This document shows, piece by piece, positions 1 through 7,751 of a stretch of 59,679 nucleotides of DNA (its first letter is position 1; each line of letters begins with the position of its first letter). A program made the position numbers and the translations under genes. Location of the stretch: NCBI GenBank assembly GCA_021372895.1, contig JAJFTP010000002.1, positions 1-59,679 on the forward strand, written 5' to 3'. The notes under the pieces are model-generated. The model was not told the DNA's origin, searched no databases, and worked only from the letters and a program-made list of their open reading frames with translations. The DNA is from Synergistaceae bacterium. GTDB taxonomy: Bacteria > Synergistota > Synergistia > Synergistales > Synergistaceae.

Positions 1-1
1 A

Positions 2-75
2 TGGCTGGGGTGGATGGATTCGAACCATCGATGGCGGATCCAAAGTCCGCTGCCTTGCCGCTTGGCTACACCCCA
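2..75 (-). tRNA. tRNA-Gln (anticodon TTG)
   Basis: On the minus strand the sequence folds as a full cloverleaf: a 7-bp acceptor stem (TGGGGTG with CACCCCA), discriminator G, an encoded CCA end, a GGTTCGAATCC T-arm and anticodon loop CTTTGGA, giving anticodon TTG (Gln). A sigma70-like promoter lies just upstream at 91-120. The window also encodes a glutaminyl-tRNA synthetase, which could charge this tRNA directly. Confidence 0.97.
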
Positions 76-90
76 CAATGTGCAACGGTC

Positions 91-120
91 ATTATAGCCT
101 CTATGTTTAAATTTAGGCAA
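91..120 (-). promoter_or_regulatory. Promoter of tRNA-Gln
   Basis: Minus-strand -35 TTGCCT (115-120) and perfect -10 TATAAT (91-96), 18 bp apart. The predicted start lies about 10 nt before the mature tRNA 5' end. Read from sequence by consensus only. Confidence 0.7.
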
Positions 121-147
121 GTCCAACATGGAACTTTCATCTCAGAA

Positions 148-176
148 TGTACAAAATAGTCTGTAGCATTTATAAT
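148..176 (+). promoter_or_regulatory. Promoter of the PerR-like regulator group
   Basis: TGTACA (148-153) and TATAAT (171-176) are 17 bp apart, ahead of the regulator start at 220. The -10 sits in an AT-rich stretch from 170 that resembles a PerR box (TTATAATNATTATAA), matching about 11 of 14 fixed positions. This hints at autoregulation but is not proof. Confidence 0.5.
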
Positions 177-219
177 CAATTTGATTTAGCTATATTTGGA
201 AGATGGGGGACAAAATATT

Positions 220-654
220 ATGTGGACTTTGAACGATGGGATTTCAGTTCTTCGGGAAAAGGGAGCAAAAATCACTGCGCAGCGCATAGCCATACTCAAA
301 AAGCTGGAAGGCCGCACCGACCACCCGTCGGCTGATTCTCTTTATCGCGAGCTGGTCACGGAGTATCCTACGATGTCTGTTGCTACAGTATACAGCACGG
401 CGCAGCTTCTCGCCGATGCAGGTCTTTTAAAAATATTGAGCATCAATGAAAAAAGGGTCTATTTCGACCCAACGACGACACTTCACGGACATTTTCTCTG
501 TAAAAAATGCGGCAAACTTGTAGATCTTAATATCGATGAAGACATACTGTTCCGTTCCGCAGCAACTGCCAGGAACGATATAGCTCAGATACAGCAGGCG
601 GAGGTATTCTTCTACGGGATGTGTTCCGACTGCTCGGATATCTCAGAAGAATAA
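220..654 (+). CDS. Fur-family transcriptional regulator, PerR-like
   Basis: A 144-residue Fur-family protein: an N-terminal winged helix, then a dimerisation domain with two CxxC pairs (CKKC and CSDC) that would hold the structural zinc. In alignment from memory with Bacillus PerR, all five regulatory-metal ligands appear conserved: His in DHPSAD, Asp in YFDP, two His in LHGH and Asp in GKLVD. The Asp after the first CxxC, where Fur has Glu, favours PerR (peroxide sensing) over Fur or Zur. I chose ATG at 220 because GGGGGA lies 9-10 nt upstream. An in-frame TTG at 196 is possible but has no SD. The CPBP gene follows 6 nt after the stop, so the two are probably co-transcribed. Confidence 0.85.
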   Translation: MWTLNDGISVLREKGAKITAQRIAILKKLEGRTDHPSADSLYRELVTEYPTMSVATVYSTAQLLADAGLLKILSINEKRVYFDPTTTLHGHFLCKKCGKLVDLNIDEDILFRSAATARNDIAQIQQAEVFFYGMCSDCSDISEE

Positions 655-660
655 CTTTTC

Positions 661-1188
661 ATGCGCAATGCCGCACCCATGCTAGCAGGCATCTTCCTGC
701 TTTATTGGCCTTATATATGGTGCCGGGTTAGAAAAGAAAGCATCGACGAATATGGGTTAAGATGGGTATACGATAAGGACTCTATCCTGCAGACGCTCCT
801 CGTGTCCGCAGGAGTATTGTCCATACTCACGCCTGTGGCGCTGTACTGGCCATGGGACACACTGCCGCACAGCAGGACGCCGGGAATGGTCATGAGCATG
901 CTGGCATCAGGGCTTGCCGCTGCAATAATCGAGGAAACATTCTTCCGCGGCTGGGTACAGCCTATCCTGCGCAGAAAGCTGTCCGCTTTTGCGGCCATTG
1001 TAATCACAAATTTAATATTCGCACCTATACATCTGATTGCAGCTCCCAGCGTAATTTCGCTTGCAACTTTTTTCCCCGGGCTTATCATGGGCACGTTGAG
1101 GGAGAGGTATGGGAATATATTTCCTTCGATACTATTTCACTTTCTGGGTAATGTATGGGCTATCTGGTTTTTCCCATCGCCCTTTTAA
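661..1188 (+). CDS. CPBP-family intramembrane metalloprotease (CAAX-protease/Abi type)
   Basis: A 175-residue polytopic membrane protein with about five hydrophobic segments and the three CPBP motifs in order: EETFFR (EExxxR), FAPIH (FxxxH) and a final HFLGN (HxxxN). These form the glutamate/histidine active site of the CPBP (Rce1-like) family. Substrates are unknown; relatives process prenylated proteins, bacteriocins or signalling peptides. No clear SD precedes the ATG, so translation is probably coupled to the regulator ending 6 nt upstream. Its 3' end lies next to, or by the longest reading overlaps, the following exported protein. Confidence 0.8.
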   Translation: MRNAAPMLAGIFLLYWPYIWCRVRKESIDEYGLRWVYDKDSILQTLLVSAGVLSILTPVALYWPWDTLPHSRTPGMVMSMLASGLAAAIIEETFFRGWVQPILRRKLSAFAAIVITNLIFAPIHLIAAPSVISLATFFPGLIMGTLRERYGNIFPSILFHFLGNVWAIWFFPSPF

Positions 1189-1208
1189 GACCATCTGGGG
1201 GGATTATA

Positions 1209-2330
1209 TTGTCTTATATGGGACATGATCTTATCTGCCGAAGGCACCATAATCATAATATTTGGACAGTTTTATATGTTTCTTTTATAGCCATCTTTCT
1301 TCTGACTGCGCCACAAGTCTCATCAGCAAATTCTGATGCCGCTCTCTTTGAGATAAGCATTGAAATGATAGAGGGCAGTCCTGTCGTCGTATCTTATCCG
1401 GGCGAAGAGCATAGGGAGATCGGTGCCGTGATCGCGCTTCCGACTGACACACGCTGGCCAAGCTATACGGCGAGCGCGTGGGGCAGACCGGGAGAGGTCT
1501 GCGCATCCGCCGTAAATGCGATACATCTGCTGGTCTCCGTCGAAAAAGAAAAAGGACGGACCATGAGCATGATCCCGAAGGAGACGATAGCGCCTGCAGC
1601 AGGCCCCGGCGCATCAATAGTGATATCCTCAAAGGCATCTTCCGGCATATTCGGGGCATTCGCTCCGCCTGTAGGGTCTGAAGTATCTATAGTTCGAAAC
1701 GGCAGTATGGAAAGGACGCCGCTGGGGAAAGACGATCTGCCCCAAAAAGGCGACACTCTTATAATTACAGTTTTGAAAAAAACCCTGCCTTATATGGTTG
1801 AGATCGAAAACAGACCGGGCGGACGCATAACGGAATGGTCAGGAACCGGATCCAAAATCATAGGGCGCGTTATAAAACCGCTGGCGGGCACCGGACGCTT
1901 CGAGGGAACACTTTTCCAGAGGGCGGGGACACTCCGCGCAAACCACTGCGGGGTCATAGATTTCAGCACGTCGCCGGTGGGACAGGTCGGAGGCTTCCAG
2001 ATCATCCCTTGGGATCATGCCCTTAAATCCAAAGAGATGCAGGGGGCATGGGACATGACTCAGTGGCTTATAGCCGGACCTGCGGACGGATCTTCCCCGA
2101 TGGCTGCTACTTTCCCCCTTTTCAAGGGCGCTCTTGTCCCAGGACCATTTGAAGGAGAAAAACTCTGGGATATATGGTCAACATACGGAAGAAAATCACT
2201 GATAATCGCAAGGGTGAACGGAGGACCATGGCAGCCCATGCCCATAGTCTCGGGCCGCGTCGACTATGCGCTTAAAAATATAACGCACCTGAAAATCTAT
2301 TTCCCGTTCACCGATGAGCCTCAGAAATAG
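1209..2330 (+). CDS. Exported protein of unknown function
   Basis: A 373-residue protein I do not recognise. I picked TTG at 1209 because GGGGGGA lies 5 nt upstream; ATG at 1218 is an alternative. The N-terminus has a long basic/polar region with several histidines (CRRHHNHN), then a hydrophobic core and an S-S-A-N site typical of signal peptidase I. The mature part is beta-rich, with many Gly/Pro turns, no cysteine cluster and no recognisable catalytic motif. It follows the CPBP protease by about 20 nt, so all three plus-strand genes probably form one operon. Export to the periplasm or surface is inferred from the leader alone. Confidence 0.75.
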   Translation: MSYMGHDLICRRHHNHNIWTVLYVSFIAIFLLTAPQVSSANSDAALFEISIEMIEGSPVVVSYPGEEHREIGAVIALPTDTRWPSYTASAWGRPGEVCASAVNAIHLLVSVEKEKGRTMSMIPKETIAPAAGPGASIVISSKASSGIFGAFAPPVGSEVSIVRNGSMERTPLGKDDLPQKGDTLIITVLKKTLPYMVEIENRPGGRITEWSGTGSKIIGRVIKPLAGTGRFEGTLFQRAGTLRANHCGVIDFSTSPVGQVGGFQIIPWDHALKSKEMQGAWDMTQWLIAGPADGSSPMAATFPLFKGALVPGPFEGEKLWDIWSTYGRKSLIIARVNGGPWQPMPIVSGRVDYALKNITHLKIYFPFTDEPQK

Positions 2331-2331
2331 C

Positions 2332-2381
2332 AACCGACAGGGCAATGTCTGTTGATTTTCACAGCCCTTGCCCTGTCGGTT
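2332..2381. terminator. Inverted repeat between convergent genes, probable bidirectional terminator
   Basis: A perfect 14-bp inverted repeat (AACCGACAGGGCAA at 2332-2345 and its complement at 2368-2381) with a 22-nt loop, between the exported protein's stop and the galU stop. Neither side has a long T-run, so its efficiency as an intrinsic terminator is uncertain. Confidence 0.6.
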
Positions 2382-2399
2382 ACTTTGATCTCTCTTCCA

Positions 2400-3278
2400 T
2401 TATATTATTTTTTCTTCCCTGAGTGTGCTGATCACTATTTCGCGCAACTCCGGAATTTCAAGCGCTTTTACGATAGTGGCCTTTATCCAGCCTTCACGTA
2501 TACCGCAGTCAAGACGCCTTCCTTTATATACCACACCGTAAACCGGCTCTTCTTTCAACAGTGACCCGATGGCGTCTGTAAGCTGATATTCCCCGGCTTT
2601 GCCAGGCTTTATGCCGCGCAGGTGGCTGAATATAGCAGGAGAAAGCACATATCTGCCCATAATGGCAAGATCCGACGGTGCATTTTCCGGATCAGGTTTT
2701 TCAACAAGACCGTTTATCTTGAACACCCCGGGCTCAACCTCAATGGCGTCGACTATCCCGTACCTATTTGTATCCTCGTGCTCAACTTTTTCAAGGCTCA
2801 GCACAGAACTTCCGTATTTCCCCCTCACCGCATCAAGCTGCAGCAGTACAGTCGGATCGGCAATCATTACGTCATCAGGAAGGATAAGACCAAAAAATTC
2901 ATCACTGCAGAACTCCTCCGCACACAAAACCGCATGACCTAACCCAAGCGGCTCATCCTGCATGGCATAACAGAAGCTGGCCAGCCTGGGGATATCATGT
3001 ATAAGTTTTGCAAGATCGTCTTTACCCTGTTCCAGAAGGCGACTCTCCAAAAATTCTGAATGCTGGAAGTATTGACGTATAGTCTCCTTACCTGTGCCTG
3101 TAACAAAAATGATATCCGTACACCCTGACGCAACCGCCTCATCCACCCCGTGATGGATGAGAGGCCTGTCTATCAGCGGGAGCATCTCCTTTGGTATATC
3201 CTTTGTCGCCGGTAAAAACCGTGTCCCAAGTCCGGCAACAGGGAAAACCGCCTTTCTTATCGGTGTAAAATCAGACAT
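2400..3278 (-). CDS. galU: UTP--glucose-1-phosphate uridylyltransferase
   Basis: A 292-residue GalU that makes UDP-glucose from UTP and glucose-1-phosphate for envelope glycans. The N-terminal nucleotide-binding loop GLGTRFLPATK, followed by PKEMLPLIDRP, is diagnostic of bacterial GalU. VEKPDPENAPSDLAIMGRY-type residues in the middle match the sugar-nucleotide region. Length is normal. It begins 1 nt after the glmM stop and is the last gene of the long minus-strand run, so the pair supplies UDP-sugars and UDP-GlcNAc precursors together. Confidence 0.95.
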   Translation of the reverse strand: MSDFTPIRKAVFPVAGLGTRFLPATKDIPKEMLPLIDRPLIHHGVDEAVASGCTDIIFVTGTGKETIRQYFQHSEFLESRLLEQGKDDLAKLIHDIPRLASFCYAMQDEPLGLGHAVLCAEEFCSDEFFGLILPDDVMIADPTVLLQLDAVRGKYGSSVLSLEKVEHEDTNRYGIVDAIEVEPGVFKINGLVEKPDPENAPSDLAIMGRYVLSPAIFSHLRGIKPGKAGEYQLTDAIGSLLKEEPVYGVVYKGRRLDCGIREGWIKATIVKALEIPELREIVISTLREEKII

Positions 3279-3279
3279 G

Positions 3280-4659
3280 TCATCCCTCCATTGTAATGAT
3301 CTCAGTTATAGTTTCCTGAAGTATATCCGCCGCTCTGTTCATCAGATCCGCGTCGCGCGATTCCACAAATATTCTGACGAGAGGCTCGGTACCCGAAGGA
3401 CGCAGCAACATCCTGCCCTTCCCTGCCAGCATGGATTCAACCTCTGCTGCGGCCTTTGCAAGCCTCGGGCTGTTCATAACCACTGACTTGTCCTTTATCC
3501 TGAGGTTGCGCAGCACCTGGGGATATTTATTAAATCTGTCCACCAACGTGGAGACATCCTCTTCAAGTTCTGCCAAAGCATTCAGAAAAAGAGTCCCTGA
3601 GCAGAGGCCGTCGCCCGTATTGGCATAATCAAGCGCTATAATGTGGCCGGACTGTTCGCCGCCGAGACGACACTCCTCCCTGCGCATCGTATCAAGTACA
3701 TAACGATCACCTACCCCGCAGCGAAAGACCTTTATGTCATCTTCGAGAAGAAGGTCCTCAAGTACCATGTTGCTCATAACAGTGGCGACAAGTCCGGAAC
3801 CGAGGGTCCCCTTTTTTGCAAGCCATCTTCCTATTACCCAGAGGATGATATCCCCGTCGATCACCCTCCCTTTTGAATCACACATGAGAACTCTGTCTGT
3901 GTCGCCATCGTATGCTATACCTATCTCAACACCGTTTTTGACAGTTTCTGCACAGAGGTAATCCATGTGGGTGACACCGACACCGTCATTTATGTTCATC
4001 CCATCAGGTTCGTTGGCAAGAAGTGTAACTTTCCCGCCCCATTTTTCAAACAGTTGGGATACTATTGCCGAGGCAGCCCCGTTGGCCGAATCCACTGCCA
4101 CACGATAATCCCTGATTTTGACCCCGCTCATCAGATCAAGAAGCGCCTTGACGTATTCGCCTGTATAGTGTTCCCCGTCAAAAATACGGCCGATGTTGCC
4201 ATGCGTGGGACGGACTGCGGATGATCCTGCCTCGTCCAGCATCTCTTCTATCTCTATTTCATCATCGTCAGTAAGTTTAAATCCGTCTTTGTCCAGGAAT
4301 TTTATGCCGTTATATTCCGCCGGGTTGTGCGAGGCGCTTATAACAGCTCCCCCGTCAAATGGATTGTGTGCGACGGCAAAACTTACCCCGGGTGTGGGGA
4401 TGACACCGAGCACGGAAACATCGGCGCCGGCAGAGGTAATGCCGGCAGCCAGCGCCGACTCCAGCATAGTGCCGGAATGTCTTGTATCCCTGCCGACTGC
4501 GATATGAGGACTTTTAGCCCCACGGCTTTTAAGAAACAGGACATACGCTCTGCCAAGTTTAAGGGCTGCTTCTGGGGTCATCATCCCATGATTGGCGATG
4601 TCCCTCACGCCATCCGTCCCAAATAGACGGCGTATTTTTTTTGCATTCCCAATATCCAT
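3280..4659 (-). CDS. glmM: Phosphoglucosamine mutase
   Basis: A 459-residue GlmM converting glucosamine-6-phosphate to glucosamine-1-phosphate for UDP-GlcNAc and peptidoglycan. The N-terminus has RLFGTDGVRD; the catalytic phosphoserine is in SASHNP (about Ser110); the metal loop is DGDTDR; and the C-terminal phosphate-binding loop reads RPSGTEPLVR. Four alpha-phosphohexomutase domains fit the length. It sits downstream of cdaA and ybbR in the conserved cdaA-cdaR-glmM order. In Firmicutes, GlmM binds and restrains the c-di-AMP cyclase, so similar cross-talk can be inferred here. Confidence 0.96.
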   Translation of the reverse strand: MDIGNAKKIRRLFGTDGVRDIANHGMMTPEAALKLGRAYVLFLKSRGAKSPHIAVGRDTRHSGTMLESALAAGITSAGADVSVLGVIPTPGVSFAVAHNPFDGGAVISASHNPAEYNGIKFLDKDGFKLTDDDEIEIEEMLDEAGSSAVRPTHGNIGRIFDGEHYTGEYVKALLDLMSGVKIRDYRVAVDSANGAASAIVSQLFEKWGGKVTLLANEPDGMNINDGVGVTHMDYLCAETVKNGVEIGIAYDGDTDRVLMCDSKGRVIDGDIILWVIGRWLAKKGTLGSGLVATVMSNMVLEDLLLEDDIKVFRCGVGDRYVLDTMRREECRLGGEQSGHIIALDYANTGDGLCSGTLFLNALAELEEDVSTLVDRFNKYPQVLRNLRIKDKSVVMNSPRLAKAAAEVESMLAGKGRMLLRPSGTEPLVRIFVESRDADLMNRAADILQETITEIITMEG

Positions 4660-4699
4660 AAAGACACTCTCCTTAAAGCAGGATCATACCGGCTCCAAA

Positions 4700-6028
4700 T
4701 CAGTCCAACGCAGTGACTGTTACCTGTTCCGGCTCTATCTTCACTACCTGAAAATCTTTTCTGAGGCCTTTTACCAGCACAGGAAGTTCTACTTTCCTTG
4801 AGACTATGTTCGAGACGTCAATGTAAAGCTCACACGGTACATTTCCGCCCTGCAGCGACTCCAATGCCAACTGGGTCCCCTCGATAGTTATATTGACCGA
4901 CTCAGGCGATATCTTCCATTCCTTGCCGGGGGTATTGCCCTCTATCATTATTCCAACGTTGTAATAATTTTTCACCGCCATTTTTTTACGTATCCTGATC
5001 TCAACTTTGGCTCTGTCAGGCCCAGTTATCTCCAGATCAGGGTCGATATCTCCGGGACGCAGCGGGAGCATAAGCTGAAGATCCTGATCAAGCCCTGTTA
5101 TGTCTACCGGGGGAAGGACAAGCGACTGCATTTTCTGTACAGCGGTCGGGCGTCCGCTGATCGTCACATGGTCAGGCACTACAGTGACGGAATCTATCTG
5201 AAACCCATCAGCCGGCTCCCCTATTACAGAAACCTTAACAGGGACCATCTCTCCTACGGTTTCGCGTTCCAGTGATACTGACGCATTTACATATAACGGA
5301 ACAAGAGTAAATCTATCTGATCTTCCCTCATCAACGCCAAATATCTTAAGAGGCACACGAAGTTGACCGGATGTTTTGAGTTTGTCCGCAGGGATAACGG
5401 CATTTACCGCCTGTACGGTCAGGACATCTGTCTCTGGTCCGCTGAGTATGGCCTCTGCAGGCTTAATATCCACAGATGCGATTACCATTCCTTCAGGGGG
5501 CTCACCATCGACCTTCCATGTTATGGGTATTGTCCTCTCCACATGTCTGTATATTTCAACCTCCGCAGTGAGAGGATCCCAGCTCCTGATCCTTACATGC
5601 GACGGAGCATCGATCTTTATAGGCAGGCTGTATTTGCCTATCTGAAGCCCCTGAAGATCGACCTGTGCCGTGACGTCATTAGGCTCTAAACGGGAAAGGG
5701 CGTTGATACGTCCGGCAAGCTTCAGTTGTACGGTCCTTGTTTTGTTAAACATCGAATAACCGCGGGGCAGGTTATTATACTGTATCTGCACAGACATGCT
5801 CCTTGTTCCGTCGGTATTGCCGTTCCATGCTACAAACGCCCAGATAAAGACAGATATAATTATTGAGACACTATAGAGGAAGAGCTTAGTGTGAAGCTGC
5901 GGCTGCCCCTTAATATCGAGCAGAAAACGTTTTAACCGGAAAAACCTTACATTATTATCTGTCGTCCCCTCTGTTTTATTTAATTTATTTAATTTTTCTT
6001 TGATGTATTCTTTGATTTTATTCATCAT
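4700..6028 (-). CDS. ybbR: YbbR-domain regulator of the c-di-AMP cyclase (CdaR-like)
   Basis: A 442-residue protein with a charged cytosolic N-terminus, one membrane segment (about residues 44-66) and a long extracytoplasmic region of about four YbbR-type beta repeats, recognisable by recurring V-P-V and I-x-G-x-P patterns. In Firmicutes, CdaR interacts with CdaA through the membrane and modulates c-di-AMP synthesis. The start overlaps the cdaA stop by 11 nt, so translation is probably coupled. GGGAAG lies about 8 nt before the ATG. The family is clear; the regulatory role comes from family knowledge. Confidence 0.88.
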   Translation of the reverse strand: MMNKIKEYIKEKLNKLNKTEGTTDNNVRFFRLKRFLLDIKGQPQLHTKLFLYSVSIIISVFIWAFVAWNGNTDGTRSMSVQIQYNNLPRGYSMFNKTRTVQLKLAGRINALSRLEPNDVTAQVDLQGLQIGKYSLPIKIDAPSHVRIRSWDPLTAEVEIYRHVERTIPITWKVDGEPPEGMVIASVDIKPAEAILSGPETDVLTVQAVNAVIPADKLKTSGQLRVPLKIFGVDEGRSDRFTLVPLYVNASVSLERETVGEMVPVKVSVIGEPADGFQIDSVTVVPDHVTISGRPTAVQKMQSLVLPPVDITGLDQDLQLMLPLRPGDIDPDLEITGPDRAKVEIRIRKKMAVKNYYNVGIMIEGNTPGKEWKISPESVNITIEGTQLALESLQGGNVPCELYIDVSNIVSRKVELPVLVKGLRKDFQVVKIEPEQVTVTALD

Positions 6029-6848
6029 GATGCACGCTTCCCGGCCATTGTTGCTGTATTTCTTCTCTCAGCCTCTCCATAAAGTTCGATTCTCTGCCTT
6101 CATTGCTGAAATAATGCGTACAGATCCTGCGGATCTGAGATTCATTGAGTGGTTTAGAAAGGCGCCCGCTGACAGCGACTGTTATCTCGCCCCGTTCCTC
6201 TGAAACGACGAGGGCCATAGCATCAGACATCTCCGTCACGCCAAGCGCAGCCCTATGCCTGGTACCATACCATCTTGATATATCTGTCTTCTCTGTCAGT
6301 GGCAGGTAACATCCTGCGGCGACGACACTAAGCTGATCAATGACTACCGCGCCGTCATGCAGAGGCGTTCCAGGCCAGAATATAGAGACCAGAAGCTCTT
6401 CGGTTATATCGGCTTTCAGAAGCACGGCAGTACGCCAGACTTCTTTGAGGCTGGTGCTGCGCTGTAACACACAGAGCGCTCCTATCCTCTGAGACTGACA
6501 GTAGAGAAGTGCCTTTGCCAGCTGATCTGCCCTTACATCAAGACCTGCCTCGTCCCTGTTGATCCTCCACAGATGTCCCTTGCCCAGTTCTTCAAGCATA
6601 TGCCTGAGTTCCGGCTGAAAAAGGATCGGTATCACGATTATAAAAGCGCTCAGTATTTTGGCTATGATCCACGAAAGGCTGCGAAACTCCAGAATATTTG
6701 CAAGGGCACCAATAACCCCTATTATCAATACACCTCGGAGAAGCTGCATCGCGCGTGTGCCGACAAGAAGCATAAGGACCCTGTATATAATAAAGGCAAC
6801 TATAAGTATGTCGGGGATGTCCTGCCAGCGCAGTTCAAAAAACGGCAA
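6018..6848 (-). CDS. cdaA: Diadenylate cyclase (c-di-AMP synthase)
   Basis: A 276-residue CdaA with three N-terminal membrane helices, then a DAC domain bearing both active-site motifs: DGA (about residues 165-167, in PLHDGAVV) and RHR (about 197-199, in GTRHRAAL). It makes c-di-AMP from two ATP at the membrane. I start it at TTG 6848 because GGAGGAGGT lies 6 nt upstream; an ATG at 6893 would add 15 residues but has no SD. The usual family length of about 273 supports the shorter form. It is followed by ybbR and glmM, the classic c-di-AMP module. Confidence 0.95.
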   Translation of the reverse strand: MPFFELRWQDIPDILIVAFIIYRVLMLLVGTRAMQLLRGVLIIGVIGALANILEFRSLSWIIAKILSAFIIVIPILFQPELRHMLEELGKGHLWRINRDEAGLDVRADQLAKALLYCQSQRIGALCVLQRSTSLKEVWRTAVLLKADITEELLVSIFWPGTPLHDGAVVIDQLSVVAAGCYLPLTEKTDISRWYGTRHRAALGVTEMSDAMALVVSEERGEITVAVSGRLSKPLNESQIRRICTHYFSNEGRESNFMERLREEIQQQWPGSVHHDE

Positions 6849-6908
6849 TTCAGCACCTCCTCCCGCATCTGCAATATTTTTGTAACACAACACCTAGAAT
6901 ATTATCAC

Positions 6909-7751
6909 CTAAGACCCTCTGAGTTTGCGCAGGATAGAAAGATTGCCCTCATCCCCCCAACCGTCTTTCGGTGTCTCCAGTATAGCTGGAATTTCACTGA
7001 AATGTTCATCCCCAAGAAGCATTGAAAACGGCCCCAGACCTATCTCTCCCTGCCCAAGATGGGCATGCCTGTCTTTCCGGCTGCCTTTGTTCATCCTGCT
7101 GTCGCTTAAATGCCAGCAATGCACGTTTTCCAATCCTACATACTTGCTCAGCATGGAAATAAACCTGCTGTAAGATTCCTCTGTGCGTATTTCATAGCCT
7201 GCGGCAAATACATGGCAAAGGTCAACGCAGAAGGAGATCCTCGGATGATCGCCGACCAGGTCAAGAAGCCGCGAAAACTGAGCTATATCCCCTCCGATCG
7301 CTGATCCCTGACCCGCCATCGTCTCAAGAAGAATGCGCACACGGGAATCTGATGTCGCATCAAGGACCCTCATCAATGATTCCGATATTTTTTTAATGGC
7401 GATTTCCGGACTTTCACCACCGGCAAACCCCGGATGCAGGACCGTATCATCTATACCAAGCTGGTGGCATCGCTTAATTTCCTCTATGAGGGCCGTTACG
7501 CTGCGTGTCCTCACATCAGGCGCTCCTGCGAGATTTATGAGATAAGACGCATGTGACACAACGGCTTTCACTGAACTTGACCTTGATGCCCGGTAAAAAT
7601 CATCTATCTCCTTAAATGAGAGACTGCTGTTCTGCCACTGCCTCTGGTTACGCGTAAAAATCTGCATTGATTCGCATCCTATTGCATCGGCACGCTCAAA
7701 AGCCCTGCACAGCCCGCCTGCAACAGAGATGTGAGCTCCGATCCACGCCAC
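6909..7751 (-). CDS. nfo: Deoxyribonuclease IV (AP endonuclease, endonuclease IV)
   Basis: A 280-residue TIM-barrel AP endonuclease that cuts 5' of abasic sites in base excision repair. Family signatures seen: GAHISVAGGL at the N-terminus, QIFTRNQRQW, HPGF, LLETMAGQG, FCVDLCHVFAAGY and HLSDSRMNKGSRKDRHAHLGQG. These carry the His/Glu/Asp ligands for three zinc ions. The GTG start overlaps the pyk stop by one base (TAGTG), implying translational coupling. It is unusual to find a repair nuclease between pyruvate kinase and the c-di-AMP cyclase. Confidence 0.95.
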   Translation of the reverse strand: MAWIGAHISVAGGLCRAFERADAIGCESMQIFTRNQRQWQNSSLSFKEIDDFYRASRSSSVKAVVSHASYLINLAGAPDVRTRSVTALIEEIKRCHQLGIDDTVLHPGFAGGESPEIAIKKISESLMRVLDATSDSRVRILLETMAGQGSAIGGDIAQFSRLLDLVGDHPRISFCVDLCHVFAAGYEIRTEESYSRFISMLSKYVGLENVHCWHLSDSRMNKGSRKDRHAHLGQGEIGLGPFSMLLGDEHFSEIPAILETPKDGWGDEGNLSILRKLRGS

